Translations under genes and position numbers: made by a program
DNA from: an uncultured Clostridium sp.
GTDB lineage: Bacteria; Bacillota; Clostridia; Clostridiales; Clostridiaceae
Direction: 5' to 3'
Assembly (NCBI GenBank): GCA_900540255.1
Contig: UQFE01000033.1
Coordinates: 1 to 24,608 of the forward strand
DNA: 24,608 bases
In this document: one piece after another, positions 8,324 through 19,630 of the stretch
Numbering within the stretch: position 1 is the stretch's first letter
How the letters are laid out: the number at the start of each line of letters is the position of its first letter
Notes under the pieces: generated by a model
Databases searched by the model: none
What the model was told of the DNA's origin: nothing
What the model saw: the letters and a program-made list of their open reading frames with translations, nothing else

Positions 8324-9442
8324 TTAATTAAAATATTCAACTATATGATTTACAATCCTTTCACATGCCTTTCCATCTCCATAAGGATTGGCTGCATGAG
8401 CCATATTTTCATAAGTGCCTTTATCATTTACAAGTTCATTTGCTATATTAAAAATATCTTCCATTTTAACCCCAGCTAACTTAACTGTTCCAGCTTCAAT
8501 TGCTTCTGGTCTTTCAGTTTCTGTTCTTAATACCATAACTGGTTTTCCAAGTGCAGGTGCTTCTTCTTGAATTCCTCCTGAATCAGTCATTATTAAATAA
8601 CATTTAGCCATTAAATTAGCAAAATCAACGTATTCTAATGGTTCAATTAAATGTACCCTATTTTCAATTCCCTTAAATTCCTCAGCTGCAATTTCTCTTA
8701 TCAATGGATTCTTATGCATAGGAAAAATTACATCAACATCATCATTTTTAATAACTAATTCATTAACTGCTTTAAATATTTCTTTCATTGGTTCTCCCCA
8801 ATTTTCTCTTCTATGAGCAGTTAATAAAATAACCTTTTTATTTTCAAAATCTATATTGTTTAAACTATTATCTTCAAATTTATGTTCATTATTTATTACA
8901 CTTAAAAGAGAATCTATTACCGTATTTCCTGTTATATAAATATTTTTATGTATATTTTCCATTTCTAAATTTTTTTTATTGCTTTTTGTTGCAGCAAAAT
9001 GTAAAGTGGCTATTGCCCCAGTTAGCTTTCTATTTGCTTCTTCTGGGAAAGGCGAATATATATCTCCTGTTCTAAGACCTGCTTCCACATGTCCTATAGG
9101 TTTTTGATTATAAAATGCTGCTAATGCTCCATTTAATGTAGTTGAAGTATCTCCATGAACTAATACTATATCTGGATTACACTCATTAATTACTTTATCT
9201 ACACCAGTTAACACCTTATTTGAAACATCTACAATAGTTTGTCCATGAGACATTACATTTAAATCATATTTAGGTTTTACATTAAAAACATCTAATACTG
9301 CATCAAGCATTTCTCTATGTTGTCCTGTTACACATACTATAGATTCTATTCTATCATCTTTTTCTAACACCTTTACTAATGGACACATTTTTATTGCTTC
9401 CGGTCTTGTTCCAAATACACTTAAAACCTTTATCTTTTCCAC
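8324..9442 (-). CDS. wecB: UDP-N-acetylglucosamine 2-epimerase (non-hydrolysing)
   Basis: A 372-residue cytoplasmic enzyme that interconverts UDP-GlcNAc and UDP-ManNAc, feeding teichoic acid linkage units or other ManNAc-containing surface polymers. Visible family signatures are FGTRPEAIKMCPL near the N-terminus, VTGQHREML, VHGDTSTT, HVEAGLRTGDIYSPFPEE, TAHRRENWG and the C-terminal DSGGIQEEAPALGKPVMVLR. The length is typical of the family. The start is GTG at 9442, with AGGAGG placed 9 bases upstream. It follows the B-box membrane-protein gene by 35 bases on the same strand and ends at its own terminator, so the two are probably one transcript. No other wall-polymer genes are adjacent, although galU lies 10 kb away. 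The name mnaA is equally valid in Firmicutes. Confidence 0.95.
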   Translation of the reverse strand: MEKIKVLSVFGTRPEAIKMCPLVKVLEKDDRIESIVCVTGQHREMLDAVLDVFNVKPKYDLNVMSHGQTIVDVSNKVLTGVDKVINECNPDIVLVHGDTSTTLNGALAAFYNQKPIGHVEAGLRTGDIYSPFPEEANRKLTGAIATLHFAATKSNKKNLEMENIHKNIYITGNTVIDSLLSVINNEHKFEDNSLNNIDFENKKVILLTAHRRENWGEPMKEIFKAVNELVIKNDDVDVIFPMHKNPLIREIAAEEFKGIENRVHLIEPLEYVDFANLMAKCYLIMTDSGGIQEEAPALGKPVMVLRTETERPEAIEAGTVKLAGVKMEDIFNIANELVNDKGTYENMAHAANPYGDGKACERIVNHIVEYFN

Positions 9443-9477
9443 TTATTTTTTCCTCCTAATATTTTTAAAATGTTAAG

Positions 9478-10170
9478 TTATTTTTCATTTATGCAATTTC
9501 CTATAATAATTAAAATTACTGGTATTATATAATATATTAAATCTATAAAAGGTATAAAATCTATAAACCTTATTGCTATACTACCTATAATAAATATTAG
9601 TAATGTAAATACTGAAACTATAATTATAGGTGTAATTATTCTTATGGTTTTCTTAAATTTTATAAAATCACTAAATAATAATGCTGATAATGCTATAAGT
9701 ATTAATGGTTGTGCTAATATTAATATTGAATTTATTAAAAATAGAAAAGCCCTAACTCCACTATCGTATCTAAATGAAATATACATATTTTCAAAACAGT
9801 TTCCAAATTCATTAAAAGCACTAATTACCCTTGGTATTAAAATTACTATAGCTATTACCCCTAAAATACTTCCTATACCCTTATATCTTATAAAAGATTT
9901 ATTTGATACATTTTTATTTATATTGCTTTGAAAATCAACATTTGTATTTAAAAATAAATTACTCTCATCATTATCATTTAAATGTTGAAAATCATCAATA
10001 ACTTCATTTTTATTATATATTTCATTTTCTTTGTTTGAATACATTTCTGAAATACATTCTTTACAATAATATTTATTATTTATTTTTACTGCACATTCTT
10101 CACAAATAAGCTTATGGCATTTAACACACATTGCTATTGCTTCTCTATTTTCATGCTTTAAACAATTCAT
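9478..10170 (-). CDS. B-box zinc-finger membrane protein
   Basis: A 230-residue protein of unknown function. Residues 3-39 form a B-box type zinc-binding motif: C3, H6, C15, C18, C23, C26, C36 and C39, in the spacing C-x2-H-x8-C-x2-C-x4-C-x2-C-x9-C-x2-C. A polar, Asn-rich linker (~45-95) leads to four likely membrane helices (~97-117, ~133-162, ~172-197, ~205-227). The finger should face the cytoplasm. Such proteins are scattered through clostridia without an assigned role. The ATG at 10170 is preceded by AGAAGGAG. It lies directly upstream of wecB in the same orientation, which weakly suggests a link with envelope synthesis. Architecture is well supported; the function is unknown. Confidence 0.8.
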   Translation of the reverse strand: MNCLKHENREAIAMCVKCHKLICEECAVKINNKYYCKECISEMYSNKENEIYNKNEVIDDFQHLNDNDESNLFLNTNVDFQSNINKNVSNKSFIRYKGIGSILGVIAIVILIPRVISAFNEFGNCFENMYISFRYDSGVRAFLFLINSILILAQPLILIALSALLFSDFIKFKKTIRIITPIIIVSVFTLLIFIIGSIAIRFIDFIPFIDLIYYIIPVILIIIGNCINEK

Positions 10171-10320
10171 CTCTAATTAATTCTCCTTCTATTATAAATT
10201 AATATCAATTTATAATTTACATCACTTTACTTAACCATAATTATCTCCATTTTATTTACCTTATTGATAAACCAAAATTATAAATTCTAAATTATCTTGT
10301 CTTTTATTCATATTATTATA

Positions 10321-10329
10321 ATTATATCA
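10321..10329 (-). promoter_or_regulatory. Extended -10 promoter of the B-box/wecB operon
   Basis: TGATATAAT on the minus strand matches TGnTATAAT. It predicts a leader of about 140 bases before the B-box gene. The -35 region is weak. The leader shows no riboswitch-like structure. Confidence 0.5.
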
Positions 10330-10365
10330 TATAATTTAAATGCCATAAATCAATTATAAAATAAA

Positions 10366-10401
10366 TGAACCTAGCGTAGAGTAAAATTTTCACTAGGTTC
10401 A
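10366..10401 (-). terminator. Rho-independent terminator after the small membrane-protein gene
   Basis: TGAACCTAGTG (minus strand, 10401-10391) pairs with CGCTAGGTTCA (10376-10366) with one G-U pair, and a T-rich stretch (TTTATTTTATAATT) follows. It lies about 20 bases after the stop codon of the gene ending at 10422. Confidence 0.65.
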
Positions 10402-10421
10402 CTTTCTTTAATTTAACTTTT

Positions 10422-10625
10422 TTATTGTATTTCATCATGATTATCTATTATTTTCTTATATTTATTATCATAATAATCATACTTCTCATCTAAATAACCA
10501 TATTCATAAAAATTATTATAACTATTTTCAATTTCATCATCAAAATCACTTGCTACTTTCAATAATGAAAAAATAACTATAAATATTAAACATATAAATC
10601 CAATAATAAAAATATATTTAATCAC
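10422..10625 (-). CDS. Small single-pass membrane protein, unknown function
   Basis: A hypothetical protein of 67 residues if it starts at GTG 10625. That start has GAGGTGA seven bases upstream. An in-frame ATG at 10673 would give 83 residues but has no ribosome binding site, only AT-rich sequence. The shorter form opens directly with a membrane helix (MIKYIFIIGFICLIFIVIFS), followed by an acidic, Tyr/Asp/Lys-rich tail of about 45 residues with the repeated look of EKYDYYDNKYKK. It has its own terminator and is divergent from the rubrerythrin gene. I recognise no family. The membrane segment and the terminator make it a probable real gene. Confidence 0.6.
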   Translation of the reverse strand: MIKYIFIIGFICLIFIVIFSLLKVASDFDDEIENSYNNFYEYGYLDEKYDYYDNKYKKIIDNHDEIQ

Positions 10626-10744
10626 ATACTCACCTCTTACAAACCAAACAATATCATTACGAATTTTTCCCATCTTAATTGCAATATATTCTTTTAATTC
10701 ATATTTTTTTTATTTATCTTTATTTATGCTAAGTATAAAAAAAG

Positions 10745-10772
10745 TTTACAATGACAAGAATAAAAATATGTT
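10745..10772 (+). promoter_or_regulatory. Possible rubrerythrin promoter
   Basis: TTTACA (10745-10750) and TATGTT (10767-10772) are separated by 16 bp, about 50 bases upstream of the rubrerythrin start. The match is moderate in a very AT-rich region. I see no PerR-type operator nearby. Confidence 0.35.
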
Positions 10773-10820
10773 AACTATGATTTTATATTTTAAAATTTAA
10801 TAAAGGTAGGTAAAATTTCA

Positions 10821-11417
10821 ATGATTGATTTTAAAACAAGTAAGACAAAAGAAAATCTATTAAAAGCATTTGCAGGCGAAAGTCAAGCAAGAAATAGATA
10901 TACATTTGCTGCTGAAGTAGCTAAAACGGAGGGATACCCTATTTTACATGACTTATTTATTTATACAGCTAACCAAGAAAAAGCTCATGCTCAACAATTC
11001 ATGGAAAAATTAAAAGAATTTTCCGGAAGTGAAATTGAATTCACAGCTTCTTATCCAGTAGAAGTAGAAAAATCAACTCTAACTTTACTAAAACAAGCTG
11101 AAAAAAATGAATCAAATGAAGGTAAAAATATTTATATTGAATTTGCCAAAGTTGCAAAAGAAGAAGGTTTTTCTGATATAGAAAATCTATTTACTAATAT
11201 AGCTTCTATTGAAAATGTTCATTCTGAACGCTTTAAAAAATATGCTGAAAAGCTTTCAAGTGGCTCATTGTTTAAAGATACAATTACTTCAGCTTGGATG
11301 TGTACAAATTGTGGATTTATTTATGAAGGTCTAGTAGCACCAGCAAAATGTCCAGTATGTTCTCATCCTCAAGGATATTTTATTAAATTTGATGAATCTC
11401 CTTTTGAAGATAAATAA
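10821..11417 (+). CDS. rbr: Rubrerythrin
   Basis: A 198-residue cytoplasmic non-haem di-iron protein that reduces hydrogen peroxide, protecting anaerobes from oxidative stress. An N-terminal ferritin-like four-helix domain carries the expected ligands in AGESQARNRY (E20), NQEKAHAQQF (E53, H56) and a second pair of helices with VAKEEGF and IENVHSERF. A C-terminal rubredoxin-like domain binds iron through C161-x2-C164 and C177-x2-C180 (CTNCG...CPVC). The length is normal for the family. The ATG at 10821 lies about a dozen bases after AAAGGTAGG. It is transcribed alone and ends at a strong terminator. Its electron donor is not encoded here. Confidence 0.95.
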   Translation: MIDFKTSKTKENLLKAFAGESQARNRYTFAAEVAKTEGYPILHDLFIYTANQEKAHAQQFMEKLKEFSGSEIEFTASYPVEVEKSTLTLLKQAEKNESNEGKNIYIEFAKVAKEEGFSDIENLFTNIASIENVHSERFKKYAEKLSSGSLFKDTITSAWMCTNCGFIYEGLVAPAKCPVCSHPQGYFIKFDESPFEDK

Positions 11418-11467
11418 TCACTCATATTCAATTAATTTATAAAAAAATATTAATATTATATAACATT

Positions 11468-11525
11468 AATCCACATTTAAAGAAAATTTTAAATAATTAA
11501 TCTTTCCTTAAATGTGGATTTTTTT
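11468..11525. terminator. Terminator between rubrerythrin and the histidine kinase, possibly bidirectional
   Basis: AATCCACATTTAAAGAAA (11468-11485) pairs with TTTCCTTAAATGTGGATT (11503-11520) with one mismatch or G-U. It is followed on the plus strand by TTTTTTT. The gene on the minus strand stops at 11524, and the hairpin could also end that transcript because an A-rich/T-rich context exists on both sides. Confidence 0.8.
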
Positions 11526-13500
11526 AATTATAAATATCTGATAATTCTAATTCTGTATTAGCTTCATCAAATTCATAAATTTTCATTGGCATATTATCAA
11601 CTAGTACATTTGGTAATACAATATCAAATATACTACCTCTCTCTAATTCACTACTTACAAATATAAATCCATCATGTGCTTCTACCATTGATTTAACTAT
11701 ACTTAAACCAATACCACTACCTTCATTTAACCTTTTAAAAGAATTATCAAGCCTTAAAAATCTTTCAAATACTTTATCTTTCATATCTATTGGAATACCT
11801 ATTCCATTATCTTCAAATGTTAATACTACATTTTTTTCACTTACATTAATATTAACTTTAATTCTTCCACTATGTTCAGTATATTTAATAGAATTAGATA
11901 ATAAATTTAAAACTACCTTTTCAATCATATTTGGATCACACTTTATATAATGCTCTTCCACATTTGTATCAAATTCAATAGTTATATTTTTAAATTTCAA
12001 AAATGAAACTGTTGAAATAACTATATTTTCTATAAATGAAACTATTTCGTAATTTCCAAAATTAGGGCTAATTATACCAGTATCAATCTTAGTTGTATCT
12101 ACAATATTATTTATTAGCCTAATCATTCTTTTGCTATTTAATTTTAATGAAGAACTATACTTATCATACACCTTTAAAAACTCATCTGCCCCATTTGATT
12201 TTGTTCCTTCTAATAATTGTAATGTAGAATAAAGAACATTAAGTGGAGTTTTTAACTCATGTGATAAAGTTGAAATAAATTCTGATTTTTTTGTATCATT
12301 AAGCTTACGCACTTCTAATTCTTGCTCTAATTTAATTCTATCAGTAATACTTATAAAACTAACTAATATTTCATTTTCATTAAATGATTTATTTTCACTT
12401 GAATATATCATTTGAATATAACAATCAAATATGCATTTATTATTGCTAACATTCACTAATCCTCTCCATGCTCCATTTTTAGTTAACTCTTCCTGAATCT
12501 CATTTATTTTTTCTTTAAAACCATCATTTTTTAATATCTTTTCCTTATACCACTTTTCATCAATATCCTGTCCATAATGTTCTTTAATTTTATTATTCAT
12601 ATATGATATATTTAAATTTCTATCACAAATAAACATATAATTATAACTATTAAAATGAGCTAAGTTATAAAATTTAATTAATTCATTATTTAAGTGTTCT
12701 ACCTTTCCATTAATTAAATATAGTTCTATTACACTTCCTACAACAACTACAAAAAAAGTTAAATATGTTAATAATGCCGATATTAATTTCATATTAAAAC
12801 TATTATATTTAAATACCATTGTAATATATAATAATTTAATAGCAACAATTAATAAACTTATACTAAATGCATTTAATATCACTCTATTTTTATTTATTGA
12901 TTTTAATAATAATTTTATAGCTATTACCAAATATGATATATTTAAAAATATAGTATATATAATTAGTGTTTTTTTGTTTTCAAAAATTCCCCCAACAAAT
13001 AATTGCTTTTCTATTATCCAAGCAAATATAGAATATGTAATAACAAATATAAGAGATTTTCCTCTATTCTTTTCTATAATCTTATATATAGTTGAATTTG
13101 GAATAATAATACTAGAAAGTATTACTACCCTAAGCAATGATACTGTAATAGTTAAATAATTAGTAACATTAAATGAATAATTTAAAAATGTTGCATAATC
13201 AATTTGTCCAAAAATTACAGTTATTGCAAAGGATATATATACTAATAATAATATATATATTGATAACTCCTTTGTTTTTTTATATAAATTTAAACCAACT
13301 GCTATTGAAATTGTAGCTATTAATCCATTTATTATTCTAATAAATCTTACTACTGAATATTGAAATTCAATACTTTCATATACCTTAAATAAGCTTACTA
13401 TAATATAAATAATTGCTAGTGTAGCTAAAATTATAATAAGTTCCATTTTTCTATTAGTTTGTTTAATTTTTAATCCATTAATTTCCTTAGTATATCTCAT
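11524..13500 (-). CDS. Membrane sensor histidine kinase with N-terminal multi-pass domain and PAS domain
   Basis: A 658-residue two-component sensor. Residues ~18-265 contain about eight hydrophobic helices, resembling MASE-type membrane sensor domains. A PAS-like domain follows (~280-390, with YMFICDRNLNISYMN and an ITDRIKLEQELE exit helix). The HisKA dimerisation helix carries the phosphoacceptor H414 in STLSHELKTPLN. The ATPase domain has the N box (VVLNLLSNSIKYT), the G1 box (FEDNGIGIP) and the G2 box (GSGIGLSIVKSM). All catalytic motifs are intact. There is no receiver domain and no response regulator next to it, so it is an orphan kinase whose partner lies elsewhere. The ATG at 13500 follows a GGGTGAGGG-type site. 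The ligand cannot be told from sequence. Confidence 0.92.
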   Translation of the reverse strand: MRYTKEINGLKIKQTNRKMELIIILATLAIIYIIVSLFKVYESIEFQYSVVRFIRIINGLIATISIAVGLNLYKKTKELSIYILLLVYISFAITVIFGQIDYATFLNYSFNVTNYLTITVSLLRVVILSSIIIPNSTIYKIIEKNRGKSLIFVITYSIFAWIIEKQLFVGGIFENKKTLIIYTIFLNISYLVIAIKLLLKSINKNRVILNAFSISLLIVAIKLLYITMVFKYNSFNMKLISALLTYLTFFVVVVGSVIELYLINGKVEHLNNELIKFYNLAHFNSYNYMFICDRNLNISYMNNKIKEHYGQDIDEKWYKEKILKNDGFKEKINEIQEELTKNGAWRGLVNVSNNKCIFDCYIQMIYSSENKSFNENEILVSFISITDRIKLEQELEVRKLNDTKKSEFISTLSHELKTPLNVLYSTLQLLEGTKSNGADEFLKVYDKYSSSLKLNSKRMIRLINNIVDTTKIDTGIISPNFGNYEIVSFIENIVISTVSFLKFKNITIEFDTNVEEHYIKCDPNMIEKVVLNLLSNSIKYTEHSGRIKVNINVSEKNVVLTFEDNGIGIPIDMKDKVFERFLRLDNSFKRLNEGSGIGLSIVKSMVEAHDGFIFVSSELERGSIFDIVLPNVLVDNMPMKIYEFDEANTELELSDIYN

Positions 13501-13547
13501 TCTTCCCTCACCCTTAGTACTTTTTATCCAACACCTCTTATATTACA

Positions 13548-13556
13548 ATTATATCA
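13548..13556 (-). promoter_or_regulatory. Extended -10 promoter of the histidine kinase gene
   Basis: TGATATAAT on the minus strand, 48 bases upstream of the start, fits the extended -10 consensus. No strong -35 is seen. Confidence 0.5.
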
Positions 13557-13728
13557 CATTTTCCCTTTTATTTCATAATAACTTATTATTTTCTGTTTTT
13601 TGTAATATATAATAAAATTTTTAATTAAATAATTTATTATATTAATTAGGAACTATAAATCAATATTTTAGAAACTTAATACTATATTAATCTCTTAAAA
13701 ACTTTGTAATAATATATATAACAACAAA

Positions 13729-13764
13729 AGAAATCGATTTCTATAATAATTAGTTTAATTAAAC
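13729..13764 (+). promoter_or_regulatory. Two palindromes upstream of the sugar-symporter remnant (LacI/CcpA-like operator)
   Basis: The 306-base gap 13501-13806 holds the kinase promoter and two perfect palindromes. AGAAATCGATTTCT (13729-13742) has the central CG of LacI-family sites and resembles a catabolite-responsive element (TGAAARCGYTTTCA) except at the outer and inner pair. GTTTAATTAAAC (13753-13764) follows. TATAAT at 13742-13747 overlaps the end of the first palindrome and is a candidate -10. The rest of the gap is featureless AT-rich sequence. Confidence 0.45.
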
Positions 13765-13806
13765 AGGTATTGATAATATATTTCATTATTAAATAGGGGT
13801 GAGAGT

Positions 13807-14430
13807 TTGGATACTTTAGCAAATAAAAAAATCGAAAAAAATACTGATATTTCTATAAAAACTTTACTTACTTATAGTTCTGGAAGCCTAGGAAATAATA
13901 TGATTTATTCATTAATTAATTCCTACCTTTTAATCTTTTTAACTGATAGTTTTGGTGTTGGAGCTGCTGCAATAGGTACTTTATTTTTAGTTGCAAGAAT
14001 CATAGATGGTATAACTGACCCAATAATGGGTGTTATTGTTGATAATACTCATACTAAAATAGGTAAAAGTCGACCTTATTTATTTATTGTTCCTATTTTT
14101 GTTGGACTTGCTACAATAATGTGCTTTTCATCTCCAAATTTAAGTGCTAACAATAAAATCATTTGGATTTATACTGCATATATATTTTGGGGAATATCTT
14201 TTACTGCAATGGATATTCCATATTGGTCACTATCTGCCAATATCACTAAATCATCAACTGGAAAAACTAAAATAGTTACTTCTGCAAGAACAATTGCTTA
14301 CGTTGGTGGATTTATTATTTCTACACTTACTATTCCATTAGTCTCACTTTTTGGAAGCTGGACAAAGGTTGCAATATTATATTATTTTTTAAAACTAATT
14401 ATTACTTTTCTTATTATTTCTATAACTTAA
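13807..14430 (+). pseudogene. GPH-family sugar:cation symporter, N-terminal half only
   Basis: The 207 encoded residues match the first half of glycoside-pentoside-hexuronide (MelB/LacS-type) symporters, which normally have about 450-480 residues and 12 helices. Visible signatures are YSSGSLGNNMIYSLINSYLL, the helix 2-3 motif RIIDGITDPIMGVIVDNT, KIGKSRPYL and MDIPYWSLS. About six helices remain and the frame ends at 14430, inside the last codons of the convergent araC gene. There is no room for the second half, so this looks like a 3' deletion and the product should not transport. The start is TTG 13807 with AGGGGTGA upstream. An intact operator-like palindrome lies before it. Close to a beta-galactosidase, it was probably the galactoside importer. 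A working half-size transporter is possible but not known in this family. Confidence 0.75.
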
Positions 14431-15228
14431 AGGAGAGATTGAAAAATGCTTTGAAAATGTTTTTGAAAATAATAATGAATCACTATATCCCACTTTATTT
14501 GCAACTTCTCCTATAGACATTTTTGTATTTTTTAATAATAATGTTGCCTTATACATCCTAAGATTTATAAGATAATTTTGAGGAGAAACCTTAAGATTTT
14601 TAATAAACATTTTATATAAATAACTCCTACTTAAATTTACATGTTCAGCAATATCTTGAACTGTTATGTTATTCATATAATTAATATTAATGTAATCAAT
14701 AGCTTCTTGAATATATGTATGTAACTCCTTATTTTTATATTCAAATTCCTTTGGAAATTCTTCTATTAATGCATGAAATAATGAATACAATTCTCTTAAC
14801 AATAATATATCATCAGATGCCGATGGATTATAAGCTTTTGATATTTCACACATATTTGATATTATCTTAGGAATTTTTGAATCTTCCTTACAACTAGCTG
14901 CATAAGAATCAACTATAGATGTTCTATTTAAATATTCACTTGCATTCGCTCCATTAAAACCAATCCATTGATATTCCCATGGTTCATCTATAGATGCCAT
15001 ATACTCAACATTCATTCCTTTTAATAATATAAATATATCACCTTTCTTCAGCTTGTATACCTTATCATCAACCTTAAATATTCCTTCTCCCTTTGTTATA
15101 TAATGTACAACAGCAATTTTTAATACTTCATACTTATATCCAAATCCCGGAATTCCTTGCTCTATTCCACATTCATCTACATTAACTTCAAAATTTTCCT
15201 TACTATACTTCTTCCATAATATTTGCAT
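14395..15228 (-). CDS. AraC-family transcriptional regulator
   Basis: A 277-residue DNA-binding regulator, probably sensing a galactoside and controlling the divergent beta-galactosidase gene. An N-terminal cupin-like sugar-binding domain (~10-95) contains HYITKGEGIFKVDDKVYKL and KKGDIFILLKG. The C-terminal domain (~185-272) has two helix-turn-helix units: ITVQDIAEHVNLSRSYLYKMF, and MSIGEVANKVGYSDSLLFSKTF followed by the family ending ISPLSYR. The ATG at 15228 has GGAGG seven bases upstream. Its last codons overlap the end of the truncated symporter by 36 bases, a tail-to-tail arrangement. A TATAAT lies in its promoter within a GGAAACATTAT motif (15315-15325) that also appears inverted near lacZ, which suggests autoregulation. 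The inducer is not visible. Confidence 0.9.
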   Translation of the reverse strand: MQILWKKYSKENFEVNVDECGIEQGIPGFGYKYEVLKIAVVHYITKGEGIFKVDDKVYKLKKGDIFILLKGMNVEYMASIDEPWEYQWIGFNGANASEYLNRTSIVDSYAASCKEDSKIPKIISNMCEISKAYNPSASDDILLLRELYSLFHALIEEFPKEFEYKNKELHTYIQEAIDYININYMNNITVQDIAEHVNLSRSYLYKMFIKNLKVSPQNYLINLRMYKATLLLKNTKMSIGEVANKVGYSDSLLFSKTFSKHFSISPLSYRNNKKSNN

Positions 15229-15264
15229 ATAAATACCTCCCTAATTTATAAATTCCCCTAATTT

Positions 15265-15286
15265 AAATTAGACTTTATTCTAATTT
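15265..15286 (-). promoter_or_regulatory. Small hairpin in the araC leader
   Basis: AAATTAGA (15265-15272) pairs with TCTAATTT (15279-15286) around a six-base loop, about 40 bases upstream of the araC start. It could be an operator or leader stem. There is no U-tract for termination. Confidence 0.3.
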
Positions 15287-15314
15287 TAATATACACCTTC
15301 AATTTAAAAACATT

Positions 15315-15325
15315 GGAAACATTAT
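15315..15325 (-). promoter_or_regulatory. Candidate regulator half-site over the araC -10 box
   Basis: On the minus strand ATAATGTTTCC shares 10 of 11 bases with ATTATGTTTCC near lacZ. It overlaps TATAAT (minus strand, 15326-15321), a candidate araC -10, so binding here would repress araC. Confidence 0.4.
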
Positions 15326-15407
15326 AACATATTTTAGAGCTTTATAACTATTTTAAAAAATTAAATTACATATTAATATTAAATTATAGTAAAAAATAAA
15401 CTTTTAA

Positions 15408-18506
<3,099 letters not shown>

Positions 18507-18561
18507 AATAGTACTCTTAATAAAATTCCCTCAAAATAAAATATTATACTTTACTTAATAC

Positions 18562-18598
18562 AAAAAGGTCAAGCCTCCTTAAAAGACTTGACCTTTTT
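18562..18598. terminator. Bidirectional terminator between lacZ and the VanZ-like gene
   Basis: AAAAAGGTCAAG (18562-18573) pairs exactly with CTTGACCTTTTT (18587-18598) around a 13-base loop. The stem ends in A and T tracts on both sides, so it can stop lacZ on the plus strand and the VanZ-like gene on the minus strand. Confidence 0.9.
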
Positions 18599-18620
18599 CT
18601 AATTATTAAATAAATAACAA

Positions 18621-19415
18621 TTAAACTTCTCTAATTTTTTTAGACTTTAAATTAGGTCTCAAACTAATTAAAGAATAAAAAATACTTCCAATTACTCCTC
18701 CAATGAAATCAATTTTCACATCCTTAAGGCTAGCCCCTCTTCCATATACAAATAATTGATGAAATTCATCTGTTATTGCATAAAATAAAACTATTAATAA
18801 TGTAAAAAATATAGCTTTAATTCCCTTAACATCATGACATGTCATTGCCCATAATATTAGCATTGCAAGAACTAAAAATTCAAATGCATGTGCAGATTTT
18901 CTAACAAAAACATTAAAATTTTTAAAGTATTTATATACAAATATTTTTATCTTATCTCTTGCTTTAATAAAAAAATCCTTTGCTTTAATTTTTATAATGC
19001 TTATTTTGCTATATTTAATATTATTTATTTTTTCAATTTTATTTATGTTTTTAGTATCTCTTGTTAGATTACTGGCCAATGAAATTGTATTTATTTTTTC
19101 AATATTATTAACTTCTTCAATACTTAATTTTGTATAATTAGATTTATTCTTATTAATTGCTAAATTAATATTTAAGCTTTTATCACTCTTATTAAATGCC
19201 TTGTCTTCATTATATATAATATGCTTATTTAAACTTGAGCTCTTATTATCACTTATTAATTCTTTTATAATATTAAGGGTATCATTTTTAAATTGTTTTA
19301 TTACATTAAGTACTTTAACACTTCTTTCATTTGATTTATATCCTGGCTGACTTGAATTATAAAATATAAATCCCATCCACAATATACATAATATTATACT
19401 TAATTTCTTCTTCAT
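18621..19415 (-). CDS. VanZ-family membrane protein with long inserted loop
   Basis: A 264-residue protein of the VanZ-like family. VanZ itself confers low-level teicoplanin resistance, but most members have no assigned role. The first helix (~6-20, ILCILWMGFIFYNSSQPG) carries the usual SSQPG end. Then come about 140 residues, rich in Asn, Lys and Ile, with no family similarity I can see. The conserved block follows: VRKSAHAFEFLVLAML, a third helix, ITDEFHQLFVYGRGASLKDVKIDFIGGVIGS. The length is well above the usual 150-180. I take ATG 19415 as start because AAGGAG (19429-19424) lies 8 bases before it. The GTG at 19424 would overlap that site and add three residues. It shares the terminator with lacZ but not a function that I can see. 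Confidence 0.82.
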   Translation of the reverse strand: MKKKLSIILCILWMGFIFYNSSQPGYKSNERSVKVLNVIKQFKNDTLNIIKELISDNKSSSLNKHIIYNEDKAFNKSDKSLNINLAINKNKSNYTKLSIEEVNNIEKINTISLASNLTRDTKNINKIEKINNIKYSKISIIKIKAKDFFIKARDKIKIFVYKYFKNFNVFVRKSAHAFEFLVLAMLILWAMTCHDVKGIKAIFFTLLIVLFYAITDEFHQLFVYGRGASLKDVKIDFIGGVIGSIFYSLISLRPNLKSKKIREV

Positions 19416-19630
19416 ACCCTTCACTCCTTAACTATATCATTATTATACATTTATTACCTTATAATAAAATTATATACCTATATAGTTAATTCGTATATTT
19501 AATTTTTGATATATTTTAAACTTGATTTATTTTAATTTAAAATAAATTAATGGCTCCATATTATCACTATTCTAAAATTGATATTTAATTTAAATTACCA
19601 AATTTTCTTATCTTCAAAATTTGAATATAA

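Noticed and set aside
10680..10820. PerR operator upstream of rubrerythrin
   Set aside because: No TTATAATnATTATAA-like palindrome can be found; only AT-rich sequence is present.
19598..19623. Terminator for galU (CAAATTTT...AAAATTTG)
   Set aside because: The 8-bp stem is almost all A-T and is followed by no U-tract, so it is too weak to call.
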